Source of the DNA: Anaerolineales bacterium
Lineage (GTDB): Bacteria; Chloroflexota; Anaerolineae; Promineifilales; Promineifilaceae
Assembly: GCA_011524645.1 (NCBI GenBank)
Contig: WTJY01000273.1
Span: forward strand, 1 to 41,053
Reading direction: 5' to 3'
Length of the DNA: 41,053 nt
Of this stretch, positions 16,735-24,964 are shown in pieces. The notes beneath the pieces were generated by a model, which saw only the letters and a program-made list of their open reading frames with translations, did no database searches and was not told the origin of the DNA. A program made the translations under genes and the position numbers. Within the stretch, counting starts at the first letter, position 1; each line of letters starts with the position of its first letter.

Positions 16735-16742
16735 GCTATAAT
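16735..16742 (+). promoter_or_regulatory. extended -10 promoter
   Basis: TTTGCTATAAT at 16732-16742 gives a TGC-TATAAT extended -10 (TATAAT at 16737-16742) 55 bp before the GTG start at 16798. No good -35 is seen at 17-18 bp. The same 11-mer occurs at 30351-30361 before another gene. Confidence 0.5.
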
Positions 16743-16797
16743 CACCCCCCTGTCCATACATCATTTATTCATCTAATAATTTTTTTGGAGCATTGTC

Positions 16798-17847
16798 GTG
16801 AAACGTACGCTCATTGCCGTAGCCGCATTGGCTATCCTTACAGTTTTAGTTATTTTTTTGGTTGTACGCATGAATAGTTCTCGCTTACAACATGATTCGA
16901 CGTGGGCCACCACGGCCGAAGTTACCCCCATCACGCTCCCTCTCACAGGGGACGCAGCCTCCGCCAACATCGAATTTTCCGGCTTAACGTGGTTGGACGA
17001 CCAACTCATTCTATTGCCCCAATATCCCAACCGATTTGGCAACACGCTTTATGCGATCAACAAAGCGGATATTCTCGATTTAATCGATAGTGGTTCAAAC
17101 CAACCCTTAACCCCGACCGAGATCGATTTAGGCGCAAGTGGCATTTATGAGCTTACTGGGTTCGAAGGGCTCGAATCGATCGTTTTTATTGACACCACTA
17201 TGTATGTCACAATCGAAGCCAGCCCAAGTGCGATGCAAGGGTATATAGTGCAAGGTGAGGTTGCGGCCGAAGGGGATCAACTCCTTTTAGATGACAACAC
17301 ACTCAAAAAGATCGATCCTCAAACCGATGTCAGCAACTACAGCGAAGAAACGATGACCGTAATCAACAGTGATAATGGAGATCAGTTGCTCACCATTTAT
17401 GAAGCGAATGGCTCTAACTTAAACAGCGCCCCGAAAGCACATCTTTTTAACAGCTCGCTAGACAATGAGATAGAAATCCCGTTTCCGAACATCGAATATC
17501 GGGTAACCGATGCCACGGCCGTCGATGAAAACGGCCGTTTTTGGGTCATTAACTACGCCCCACAACAATCGATTAACAAACTCGATCCGGCCGTAGACCC
17601 ACTCTTTGCCACCTATGGCATCGGTCCCACCCATGCCGAAAACAATGTCGTCGAGCGGCTCATCGAATTAGAATACACAGGTAACGAAATCATATTGGCC
17701 GACACCCCACCGATTCAATTACAACTATTGGGTGACGATGAGGCCCGCAATTGGGAAGGAATCGTCCGGTTAGATGATCGGGGCTTCTTGCTGGTAACCG
17801 ACAAATTTCCAGAAACGATCTTAGCATTTATCCCTTATGAGGAATAA
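16798..17847 (+). CDS. membrane-anchored extracytoplasmic protein, beta-propeller-like
   Basis: A 349-residue protein with an N-terminal signal anchor (VKRTLIAVAALAILTVLVI, with RM after it) and a soluble domain outside the membrane. The domain has several repeats of the type GLTWLDDQLILLPQYPNRFG and WEGIVRLDDRGFLLVTDKFP, resembling phytase/esterase-like beta-propellers. No catalytic residue is certain. The start is GTG with GGAG at 16787-16790. The stop is followed after 6 nt by a serine hydrolase gene, suggesting a two-gene operon. Confidence 0.7.
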   Translation: MKRTLIAVAALAILTVLVIFLVVRMNSSRLQHDSTWATTAEVTPITLPLTGDAASANIEFSGLTWLDDQLILLPQYPNRFGNTLYAINKADILDLIDSGSNQPLTPTEIDLGASGIYELTGFEGLESIVFIDTTMYVTIEASPSAMQGYIVQGEVAAEGDQLLLDDNTLKKIDPQTDVSNYSEETMTVINSDNGDQLLTIYEANGSNLNSAPKAHLFNSSLDNEIEIPFPNIEYRVTDATAVDENGRFWVINYAPQQSINKLDPAVDPLFATYGIGPTHAENNVVERLIELEYTGNEIILADTPPIQLQLLGDDEARNWEGIVRLDDRGFLLVTDKFPETILAFIPYEE

Positions 17848-17853
17848 CTTTAT

Positions 17854-18738
17854 ATGACACGCTCCCCATTTTTTACAGCCAGCCTAATTAATAGTGAGCT
17901 AAAAACCGATGCATCTGAAGCTTGGACACCTTGGTGGAGCTTTACCAAGACGATTTTAGCCACGGCAACGCTCAAGCTAATCGAACAGGGCCATTTCGCA
18001 TTAGATGACCATTATCCAGATCAGCCGTTTACGATCCGGCAGTTGTTGCAACACACGGCCGGTGTGACCGATTACGGCCAGTTAAAAAATTACCACACCG
18101 CAGTTGAAGCAGCCGAAACCCCGTGGCCCCGCGCCAAACTCCTGCGCGAAGCCAATGCAGATCAGCTTATCTACGAACCGGGGCAGGGCTGGCGCTATTC
18201 CAATATCGGCTATCTCTATATCCGCCAGCTCATCGAAACAACTCTAAATAGTTCTTTACAAGAAGCTTTCACCCAATTGATTTTTGAGCCACTCGGCCTA
18301 TCCGACCTCTTTGTGGCTGAAACACGTACCGATTTAGATCGCTTTGTCTGGGGAAATGAAAGACGCTATCACCCCAATTGGGTCTATCATGGGTTAATCA
18401 TAGGCACCCCACCCACGGCCGTCCGCTTACTCGATGCGATCGCATCCAAGAAAGTGATTAACGAATCGTCTTTACACGAAATGAAGATCCCTCATCCGCT
18501 CGGTGCCCCGATTCGTCATTGGGTTGAACCCAGCTGTGGCCTAGGCTTAATGATGGATCCGAAATCAGAATTTGGCTTAATGTATGGCCATACAGGGGGT
18601 GGGCCGGGTAGTCGCTGTGCAGTCTACCATTTTCCAGAATTGCCCGGCCGACCAACCATCGGGGTCTTCTGCGAAGATCAGCACGACATAACGGTCGAAA
18701 CTGAAGTGCTAAGGCTCGCTCGTCAACTTAAAAATTAA
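17854..18738 (+). CDS. beta-lactamase-family serine hydrolase
   Basis: A class C beta-lactamase/penicillin-binding-protein-fold hydrolase of 294 residues. The active-site motifs are S-x-x-K as SFTK (about residue 29), Y-x-N as YSN in RYSNIGYLY, and HTGG near the C-terminus in place of KTG. LLQHTAGVTDYG and YEPGQGWRYSN are the usual family segments. No signal peptide is present, so it is probably cytosolic, and an esterase or peptidase role is more likely than antibiotic resistance. It is the last gene before a terminator at 18741-18774. Confidence 0.85.
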   Translation: MTRSPFFTASLINSELKTDASEAWTPWWSFTKTILATATLKLIEQGHFALDDHYPDQPFTIRQLLQHTAGVTDYGQLKNYHTAVEAAETPWPRAKLLREANADQLIYEPGQGWRYSNIGYLYIRQLIETTLNSSLQEAFTQLIFEPLGLSDLFVAETRTDLDRFVWGNERRYHPNWVYHGLIIGTPPTAVRLLDAIASKKVINESSLHEMKIPHPLGAPIRHWVEPSCGLGLMMDPKSEFGLMYGHTGGGPGSRCAVYHFPELPGRPTIGVFCEDQHDITVETEVLRLARQLKN

Positions 18739-18740
18739 AA

Positions 18741-18774
18741 AAGTCGAGAGTCGCATATTTGCAACTCTCGACTT
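18741..18774. terminator. bidirectional terminator
   Basis: AAGTCGAGAGT (18741-18751) pairs perfectly with ACTCTCGACTT (18764-18774) around a 12-nt loop. The hairpin lies between converging genes (stop at 18738 on plus, 18795 on minus) and has A/T flanks on both sides. Confidence 0.75.
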
Positions 18775-18794
18775 TGTTCTCTCAATAGACAATG

Positions 18795-19916
18795 CTATGC
18801 GATTTGGGCCAATACATCATCCAAAGATAATGCCTCATAACCCAAAGATGAAGCAACCTCTTCATGCACCACACGGCCGCCAAAGGTGTTCAACCCAAGA
18901 GCCAACGCGCTATCATTTTGAATCGCGCGAACGCCTGATTTCGCCAATTTTAGAGCGTAAGGCAAGGTCGCATTGGTCAAAGCGATAGTAGAGGTACGTG
19001 CCACAGCACCGGGCATGTTGCCGACAGAGTAGTGCAAAACACCATGTTTGGTGTAAACAGGATCGTTGTGATAGGTCACACGATCGATTGTTTCGATACA
19101 TCCACCTTGATCAATCGCGATATCGACGACAACAGAGCCGGCTGACATTTGTTTAACCATCTCTTCTGAAACCAATTTCGGCGCACTCGCCCCAGGAATC
19201 AAAACAGCCCCGATCAATACATCTGCATCAGCAACATAGCGAGCTAAATTATAACTATTAGACATCGCCAAATTCACACGGCCGCCAAACAGATCATCTA
19301 ATTGACGCAAGCGTTCGATATTAATGTCGAGCATAGTGACTCGTGCCCCTAGGCCAACCGCCATTTTCGCCGCATGAGTTCCAGCGATCCCCCCACCGAC
19401 AATGACCACATGAGCTGTATCTGTACCGGGAACACCACCCATCAAAATCCCTTTGCCACCTTGGGTTTTTTCCAAGTAGTGAGCACCCACTTGTACAGAC
19501 ATCCGACCAGCAACTTCACTCATCGGTTGTAACAGTGGCAAACGCCCACCAGCCAATTGCACCGTTTCATAAGCGATACCGGTTGTGCCGGCGGTTACCA
19601 ACGCGGCGGTTAAGTCAGACTCAGCCGCTAGATGCAAATAGGTAAATAGCAACAAATCATCCCGAAAATAGCCATATTCAGCAGGGAGGGGTTCTTTCAC
19701 TTTAACCACCATTTCCGCTGACCAAGCTTTTTCGGCCGTGGGTACCAATTCTGCACCGACCGCAGTGTATGCGTCATTGCTAAATCCACTACCAACACCG
19801 GCATCCTGTTCAACCCAGACGCTGTGTCCAGCTTGAATCAAGGATTGAACACTTGCCGGGGTCAACCCAACACGATTTTCAAACGATTTAATTTCTTTAG
19901 GTAATCCAATAATCAT
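18795..19916 (-). CDS. ald: alanine dehydrogenase
   Basis: NAD-dependent L-alanine dehydrogenase: alanine to pyruvate plus ammonia, reversible. The 373-residue protein shows the family N-terminus IGLPKEIKSFENRVGLTPA with the substrate-binding Arg, KVKEPLP with the catalytic-site Lys, LHLAAE with the catalytic His, and the Rossmann loop VVIVGGGIAGTHAA, ending with GGRVVHEEVA. The length is standard. ATG 19916 is preceded by AGGAG 8 nt upstream. It is divergent from an Lrp/AsnC gene 173 bp away, which probably regulates it. Confidence 0.95.
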   Translation of the reverse strand: MIIGLPKEIKSFENRVGLTPASVQSLIQAGHSVWVEQDAGVGSGFSNDAYTAVGAELVPTAEKAWSAEMVVKVKEPLPAEYGYFRDDLLLFTYLHLAAESDLTAALVTAGTTGIAYETVQLAGGRLPLLQPMSEVAGRMSVQVGAHYLEKTQGGKGILMGGVPGTDTAHVVIVGGGIAGTHAAKMAVGLGARVTMLDINIERLRQLDDLFGGRVNLAMSNSYNLARYVADADVLIGAVLIPGASAPKLVSEEMVKQMSAGSVVVDIAIDQGGCIETIDRVTYHNDPVYTKHGVLHYSVGNMPGAVARTSTIALTNATLPYALKLAKSGVRAIQNDSALALGLNTFGGRVVHEEVASSLGYEALSLDDVLAQIA

Positions 19917-20089
19917 TTTGTACTCCTATTTCGCTAAGCATCATCTTAAAAAGAGGGTATACTGTGTATAACATGAGGTAAAGCAAGAATAACAAAGCAA
20001 AAGAACTTTTTACATATATTTTGTTTAGTAAATCAGGCATACCTTCAAACAAATTACGGCATATCAACAACAACACTTAACAAGGGATT

Positions 20090-20527
20090 ATGTTAGACAA
20101 AACAAGCTGGGATATTTTGCAAACCTTGCAAAAAGATGGACGCATTTCATATAGAGAATTGGGGCAAGTGGTCGGGCTTTCAACTCCGGCAGTGAGCGAG
20201 CGTGTCCGCAAGCTAGAAGAATCAGGCATCATTAAAGGGTATCAAGCGATTCTCGATCTAAAGAAGCTCGGTTTTCCGATCACGGCGTTTATGACTGTGC
20301 GCACAACACCCGACAAAAACGACAAGCTTATATCTTTTATACAAGCGGAACCGACCGTACATGAAGCTCATTACATAACTGGAGACGCTTCATTCATTTT
20401 GAAAATCGCCGTGGCTTCTATTAAAGAGATGGAACAGGTCATTCAATCAATCTCTTATTATGGTGCCACAACAACATCAATCGTTATGTCAACTCATGTA
20501 GATGGCAAAATCATCTACCATCCTTAA
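20090..20527 (+). CDS. Lrp/AsnC family regulator
   Basis: A 145-residue feast/famine regulator: N-terminal winged helix (MLDKTSWDILQTLQKDGRIS, then LSTPAVSERVRKLEESGIIKGY) and C-terminal ligand-binding RAM domain (AHYITGDASFILKIAV with the glycine ligand loop). Divergent placement next to ald matches the well-known alanine- or leucine-responsive control of alanine dehydrogenase genes. The 19917-20089 gap should therefore hold its sites, though I find no clean dyad. Confidence 0.9.
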   Translation: MLDKTSWDILQTLQKDGRISYRELGQVVGLSTPAVSERVRKLEESGIIKGYQAILDLKKLGFPITAFMTVRTTPDKNDKLISFIQAEPTVHEAHYITGDASFILKIAVASIKEMEQVIQSISYYGATTTSIVMSTHVDGKIIYHP

Positions 20528-20549
20528 AAACGAATTTTGAAGATTGGTC

Positions 20550-20578
20550 TTGCACTAGCGATCAACACGCTCTATAAT
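20550..20578 (+). promoter_or_regulatory. tRNA-Val promoter
   Basis: A -35 TTGCAC (20550-20555), a 17-bp spacer and a -10 TATAAT (20573-20578) lie 15 bp before the tRNA gene, an orthodox sigma-70-type promoter. Confidence 0.8.
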
Positions 20579-20593
20579 TATGTCCTTGTATGT

Positions 20594-20670
20594 GGGCACT
20601 TAGCTCAGTTGGTTAGAGCACTTCGTTTACACCGAAGGGGTCGGGGGTTCGAGTCCCTCAGTGCCCACCA
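20594..20670 (+). tRNA. tRNA-Val (anticodon TAC)
   Basis: A full cloverleaf: 7-bp acceptor stem GGGCACT/AGTGCCC, D-arm with TAGCTCAGTTGGTTAGAGC, anticodon stem CTTCG/CGAAG around loop TTTACAC (anticodon TAC), T-arm GGGGGTTCGAGTCCC, discriminator A and encoded CCA (20668-20670). It reads GUA and related Val codons. Confidence 0.97.
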
Positions 20671-20765
20671 TATACATTTCTACACAACACCTCCCCCCTC
20701 CAATTATTAAGTAAAAATGCAAGATAATGACACTAGTCATGCCCTATAAATCTGATACAATTTGA

Positions 20766-20817
20766 TTGTGATAAATTGCACAGATTGTTTGTGATTTTTT
20801 GCACAATCGGGTATTAT
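20766..20817 (+). promoter_or_regulatory. two tandem CRP/FNR-type sites and promoter of the bc-complex genes
   Basis: Two 18-bp elements of the form TTGTGA-N6-GCACA(A/G) lie at 20766-20783 and 20789-20806. Both fit the TGTG-N8-CACA dyad recognised by CRP/FNR-family regulators, and their centres are 23 bp apart, about two helical turns. A possible promoter uses TTGTGA (20789-20794) as -35, a 17-bp spacer and TATTAT (20812-20817) as -10, so the second site would cover the -35. Activation or repression cannot be decided. The dyads precede the Rieske gene by about 120 bp. Confidence 0.6.
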
Positions 20818-20827
20818 TCCGGTTACC

Positions 20828-20853
20828 AGTGTGCGTGTATCATACATCACACT
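20828..20853 (+). promoter_or_regulatory. near-palindrome in the Rieske gene leader
   Basis: AGTGTG (20828-20833) and CACACT (20848-20853) form the outer 6-bp arms, with a further GTGTAT/ATACA pairing inside (one unpaired base). It may fold in the leader RNA or be a further operator. Confidence 0.35.
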
Positions 20854-20925
20854 AAATTATTCGTGCGACAAATAAGCTTCACTATTCAAAAATTTAGCTG
20901 AAGAAGAAATAGGAGAGTTGTTGCT

Positions 20926-21564
20926 ATGGCATCAGCACAAGAAACTCAAGCGGTTCCGGGAATTTCTCGGCGCGAATTTCTTTACTATATTTGGGCAGCC
21001 TCAATCGCTGTCTTTTCGGCCGAAACCTTAGGTCTCATCATTTGGTTCGCCATTCCTCGCATTCGTGCTGGGGAGTTCGGTGGTGTTTTCAATCTAGGCG
21101 GAGATGAACTTCCAGAAGTTAACGCGGTTCCGTTGAACAATTCAGTCGGCCGTTTCTGGCTAGTTAATCTCGATTCAGATCAACCCAATGAGCGGATGTA
21201 TCCTGCACCAGATGAAACACGTATCTCAGGTGTCGCGGCCATTTACAAAGTATGTACCCATCTCGGTTGCATCTATGCGTGGAACCAAGCGTCGAATCGT
21301 TTCGAATGTCCTTGTCACGGTTCAAAGTACCGTCTGGACGGCCGTCGGATTCAATCACCAGCGCCTCGAACACTCGACCGCTTCAAGTTGACGCTCACTA
21401 TGGCAGATGGCACAGTACTCACATCGGATGCAGATGAGTCAGGCTTCTGGTTACCTATACCTATACCGGATGGTCAACAAGTCGCTTCAATCGCAATTGA
21501 TACCGGTGACCGCAAAGATGGCATCATCCAAGACCTCTTACAAGACATCATGAATGTCAATTAA
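20926..21564 (+). CDS. Rieske iron-sulfur protein of a cytochrome bc complex
   Basis: A 212-residue subunit carrying the 2Fe-2S cluster that takes an electron from quinol. A membrane anchor (residues about 18-45, after SRREFLYYIW, a twin-arginine-like start) is followed by the Rieske domain: C110-T-H112-L-G-C115 and C128-P-C130-H131-G-S, with the two extra Cys that form the stabilising disulfide. The C-terminal domain ends IIQDLLQDIMNVN. AGGAG lies 9 nt before the ATG. Cytochrome b and cytochrome c genes follow, giving a three-subunit bc module in the membrane. Confidence 0.93.
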   Translation: MASAQETQAVPGISRREFLYYIWAASIAVFSAETLGLIIWFAIPRIRAGEFGGVFNLGGDELPEVNAVPLNNSVGRFWLVNLDSDQPNERMYPAPDETRISGVAAIYKVCTHLGCIYAWNQASNRFECPCHGSKYRLDGRRIQSPAPRTLDRFKLTLTMADGTVLTSDADESGFWLPIPIPDGQQVASIAIDTGDRKDGIIQDLLQDIMNVN

Positions 21565-21651
21565 CCTGCAATATACTCGTAAACATAAAATTAAGTTTGT
21601 TAACACCTTTATTGAATAGATAAAGGCAAGCTTAGGAAAGGAGTTAGAAGA

Positions 21652-23340
21652 ATGGCCACACTTTTCGATGAAATACGAGAAATGGGCTTAAAACAGGCAG
21701 CAATCGCCAAGCTAGATGACGTGGTAGAACGCGTCACAGCAGGGATGAATATTAACGATATCCGTGCCATGCTTCGTGGTGATGAGCCTCGTAAACCAAA
21801 CCCTCGTCTACGCCCCCATGCGGATAGTTTCTGGTTGCATATTCGTCCCAGCTTCTACCACGCAGAAGTCACCCACATTTACCCAACGTTCCGCTTGGGC
21901 TGGTTGTCAACGTTCGCATTTGTTTGGGAAACCATCACCGGTATCTTCCTGATGATTTTCTATACCCCATCGCCAGACGTGGCCTTCAAAAACATGTGGG
22001 AAATCATGGGGAATGTTCCTCTTGGACAGCTCATGCGTGACATGCATCGTCTTGGTGCAGAATTTATGGTTTTAGTCGTAGCTCTTCATATGCTACGAAC
22101 ATTTATCACCGGTAGTTATAAGAAACCGCGTCAGTTCACCTGGCTAACAGGGATGTTGCTACTCGTTTTCACCTTGGTTTTGAGCTTCAGTGGTTATTTA
22201 CTCCCATGGGACCAGTTGGCATACTGGGCTGTGACGGTAGCTGTTAGTGCGGCCGAATCACATCCTGGACCAGCTTTCTTGGGTAAAAATATCAACTTAC
22301 TGTTGCGCGGTGCACCGGTCATCGGCGCGGGTGGTTTGCTACGCTTCTACTTGCTCCATGTGATCTTGCTCCCCTTGCTTACCGGTATTTTCATCTTCGT
22401 CCACTACTACAAAGTGATTATCCATGGCCACTCATTGCCCCCCGGCCGTGAAGCGATTGGCGAAGACACCGCAAAACGTGTTCCACGTGACGAACGTGTC
22501 TACTTCTTGCCAGACATTTTGACGGCAGAAGTCATGTGGACCGCTCTGACCACGCTTGGTCTTGTCGGTGGTGCAACCTTCTTCTACCATGCGGTTATCG
22601 AAAGTCATGCCGATCCATTGGTTACCCCACTTCACGTGGTTGCACCTTGGTATCTATCTTGGTCGCAGGGCTGGCTCAAATGGCTCTTTGAAGTTCCATT
22701 TACAGGACAGGAACTCGACTCTAAGGTTATTGTCGCCTTCGGGATTATCCCGGTATTGGCAGTGATGTTCTTCGTCATGCCTTACTTTGAAGTCGGCCGT
22801 AGTCGGCGCTACGCAGATCGTCGTGTCGGTTTGAGTGTCAGTATGGCATTCATTACGTTCATGCTTATCTCTAACTGGCAAGGTTCTCCAGAATTCCGCG
22901 TACAAAGTACAGCGGAACAAGAAGTTCAACAGCGCATCATGCCACAGGAAGGACACAGTATGGTTCTGGAAGTACCCTACGAAGAATGGGTTCCGGGAAC
23001 TTACTTGGCGACAGAAGCGGAAATTGAGCGGATGATTCGTGAAGATCGCCCTCACATCGCTGAAACGCTTGAATTGTACATGACCGCTCTCTACGACTGG
23101 AGTTGTACAAACTCAGGCAGTGATCTGTATCGCCCCTGTGAGGTAACAGATGATGGTCTTTATACGAACGGTGTGAAGATCGACGTATTGGTTGATCCAT
23201 ACGCAGCGATTGTGGTCAAACAAGCGCAAGAAAACATGTTGGAAATCAAAGTTCAAATCAAAGTTGATGATCCAAATGCGCCTGTAGACTTCTACTACAT
23301 CCGTTATCGCCACCAACAAGGTGGATACGAAATCTATTAG
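21652..23340 (+). CDS. cytochrome b of the bc complex, with long C-terminal extension
   Basis: A 562-residue quinol-oxidising cytochrome b. The four haem ligands are H132 and H146 (MHRLGAEFMVLVVALHM) and H236 and H251 (HVILLPLLTGIFIFVHY); the second pair is separated by 14 residues, the b6-type spacing rather than the 13 of bc1. A subunit IV-like part follows in the same chain (VVAPWYLSWSQGWLKWL), where the usual PEWY quinol-site motif reads APWY. The last membrane segment ends near residue 405; the remaining 155 residues are a soluble extension with two Cys (DWSC, RPCEV) that I cannot assign. The ribosome site AAAGGAG is 8 nt before ATG 21652. It lies between the Rieske and cytochrome c genes. 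Confidence 0.92.
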   Translation: MATLFDEIREMGLKQAAIAKLDDVVERVTAGMNINDIRAMLRGDEPRKPNPRLRPHADSFWLHIRPSFYHAEVTHIYPTFRLGWLSTFAFVWETITGIFLMIFYTPSPDVAFKNMWEIMGNVPLGQLMRDMHRLGAEFMVLVVALHMLRTFITGSYKKPRQFTWLTGMLLLVFTLVLSFSGYLLPWDQLAYWAVTVAVSAAESHPGPAFLGKNINLLLRGAPVIGAGGLLRFYLLHVILLPLLTGIFIFVHYYKVIIHGHSLPPGREAIGEDTAKRVPRDERVYFLPDILTAEVMWTALTTLGLVGGATFFYHAVIESHADPLVTPLHVVAPWYLSWSQGWLKWLFEVPFTGQELDSKVIVAFGIIPVLAVMFFVMPYFEVGRSRRYADRRVGLSVSMAFITFMLISNWQGSPEFRVQSTAEQEVQQRIMPQEGHSMVLEVPYEEWVPGTYLATEAEIERMIREDRPHIAETLELYMTALYDWSCTNSGSDLYRPCEVTDDGLYTNGVKIDVLVDPYAAIVVKQAQENMLEIKVQIKVDDPNAPVDFYYIRYRHQQGGYEIY

Positions 23341-23416
23341 TCTGTAAACGACAAGGTTGGTTGGCATAGAAATCTAACCAACCTTGATCGATTAGATGCA
23401 GGAGATATAGCGAATC

Positions 23417-24289
23417 ATGCAAGTAAAAATCATAATCAGTACAGTCGCATTTATGCTCACGATGGTAATCATGGGCTACGCGGCTCTGCGTGAACCCGCT
23501 CGTATGGAAACATACACCCTTATGTACGAAGCCCGCTCGATGGAAGCTGGTGCCACGATTTACCATAACAACTGTACCACCTGTCATGGTGAAAACGGCA
23601 AAGCGGAAGAGTGCTACAATGGTGATGGCGAGCAAATCGCCTGTGCTGGGCGCTCGCTCCACAATGCGGACTTGCTATGCGGTGCCACCTCAAAACGCAT
23701 GTCTGATATGCAGTGGCTCGGATCAAAGCATGCGTTTATTGCGGGAACAATTGCGGCCGGCCGTTCCGCTAATGGTATGCCAACTTGGGGTGCCGAATAT
23801 GGTGGTTCACTTGAACCGTACGAAGTTGAATATGTCACCAAGTTCGTTTTGAACTGGGAAACAGAAGCCCTTTGTTCCCAACCCACATTACCACCGCCAG
23901 ATTGGCCAGAAACCGTAGCAGAATTGCCAGCTGGTAATGCCGCAAATGGTGAACAACTTTACTCTATTGATTTAGGTTGTGCGGCATGTCATGGGAACTT
24001 GGCAGAAGAAGGTTCTAACGCGGTCGGCCCTTGGGTTGGCAACTTCCAAAACTTGGATAACGTTCGTATTGAAGGCTATACAGCAGCCGACTACATGTAC
24101 GAATCAGTCTTATTACCAAGCGAGTTCATCTCACCAGAATGTCCAACCGGTGTTTGTGCTGGACCTCCTAGTGGTATGCCAGACAACTTCGGCACACGGA
24201 TGACAATCCAAGACATGGCAGACGTCATGGCGTATGTATTGGCGACAGAAACATTCGAAGGCAATCAAACAATTGTTTACGAACCGTAA
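23417..24289 (+). CDS. membrane-anchored di-haem cytochrome c
   Basis: A 290-residue cytochrome c with an N-terminal anchor (residues about 4-22) and two c-type haem sites, CTTCH at 53-57 and CAACH at 188-192. Candidate sixth ligands are the methionines in NGMPTW and SGMPDNF. Two similar domains, each about 110 residues, point to a duplication. It is the likely electron acceptor from the Rieske protein. Extra cysteines (EECYNGDGEQIACAG) suggest a disulfide. The gene ends before a strong terminator at 24314, closing the bc module. Confidence 0.92.
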   Translation: MQVKIIISTVAFMLTMVIMGYAALREPARMETYTLMYEARSMEAGATIYHNNCTTCHGENGKAEECYNGDGEQIACAGRSLHNADLLCGATSKRMSDMQWLGSKHAFIAGTIAAGRSANGMPTWGAEYGGSLEPYEVEYVTKFVLNWETEALCSQPTLPPPDWPETVAELPAGNAANGEQLYSIDLGCAACHGNLAEEGSNAVGPWVGNFQNLDNVRIEGYTAADYMYESVLLPSEFISPECPTGVCAGPPSGMPDNFGTRMTIQDMADVMAYVLATETFEGNQTIVYEP

Positions 24290-24313
24290 GCCGTTCTGAA
24301 TTTAACTAAAATA

Positions 24314-24345
24314 AAAGGCGATCACTTAAAGTGATCGCCTTTTTT
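24314..24345 (+). terminator. terminator of the bc-complex genes
   Basis: AAAAGGCGATCAC (24314-24326) pairs with GTGATCGCCTTTT (24331-24343) over a 4-nt loop and is followed by a T-run (to 24350 with one G). It is a strong intrinsic terminator. The following 24351-24570 holds no gene that I can support. Confidence 0.9.
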
Positions 24346-24570
24346 GTTTTAAATCGCACAGATCAATAACAAGCGAGGAAAAAGGTGCATGGTGCTGGGG
24401 GCATAAATACCACAGCTAGGGCAATGGCCTACGCCCTTACAGAAGCCGCAGACTGCTGTCCTAACCTCGAAATAAATCTCACTGGCAAAAATTGGCGGAA
24501 ATTCCCGACATTTCTACAACTTATTTGTGGAACCGGAAAAAGAGATCATCTAGGACACACAGCTTAACAG

Positions 24571-24912
24571 CTAAAATAGCGTCTCGTAGAGCCCTTGATT
24601 GAACCCCACAATCAGTTTCCCCTCGATTAAAAGAGTCGGTGCACGCAGATTACCGCTGCGCCCTACGATCTCGTTTAGAATTTCAGCTTTGTTGTCGGCC
24701 GAAGGAGACCACTCAAGAATCTTGCTACGCCCTTTTGTCGCCATGACAAGTTCGGCCGTCTGCGCTTTTTCCCAAACGGCCGCTTCATCTAATTTAACCT
24801 TGCGAGCATCTTGCTCCGCTTCAATCGTCACATCATGAGACGCGAGAACCTCTCGCGCTTTGGTACAAGAATTTCAATTTTTACGTAAAAAAGCCCAAGT
24901 CACACTGGTCAT
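24571..24912 (-). CDS. ArsC/Spx-like thiol-redox protein, candidate selenoprotein (UGA as Sec13)
   Basis: A 113-residue reading frame from ATG 24912, with AAGGAG 6 nt upstream, is open except for one in-frame TGA at 24874-24876 (codon 13). Reading TGA as selenocysteine gives TWAFLRKN-U-NSCTKARE, a U-x-x-C redox motif at exactly the site where ArsC-family proteins have their N-terminal active-site Cys. The rest is a thioredoxin-fold ArsC/Spx-like protein with the cis-Pro loop LRAPTLLIEGK and GFNQGLYETLF. A GTG at 24831 is the alternative start but would remove the active site and has no ribosome site. The SECIS-like hairpin follows 16 nt after the TGA. Selenoproteins of the ArsC-like family are known. 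The alternative is a Cys-to-stop pseudogene, to be weighed because the adjacent gene is decayed. Confidence 0.7.
24840..24858 (-). promoter_or_regulatory. candidate bacterial SECIS element
   Basis: On the minus strand, CGCGAGA-GGT-TCTCGCG (24857-24841) forms a 7-bp perfect stem with a GGU loop, starting 16 nt after the UGA, plus a possible G-U pair below. Bacterial SECIS hairpins lie in this window after UGA and carry a G-U-containing apical loop that SelB contacts, as in fdhF. Confidence 0.6.
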
Positions 24913-24964
24913 GGGACACTCCTTAGTGATTATCGGTTAATAAATATCGGTCTGTAGGCTAAAT

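Noticed and set aside
22478-22495. parS-like sequence around TGTTCCACGTGA
   Set aside because: It departs from the parS consensus in its right half, lies inside the cytochrome b gene, and is far from parAB; likewise CACGTG matches near 35183 and 32690 are weak.
24385-24567. 60-residue plus-strand open frame after the bc terminator
   Set aside because: No ribosome site, no recognisable domain, unusual composition, and the frame appears by chance in a non-coding gap.
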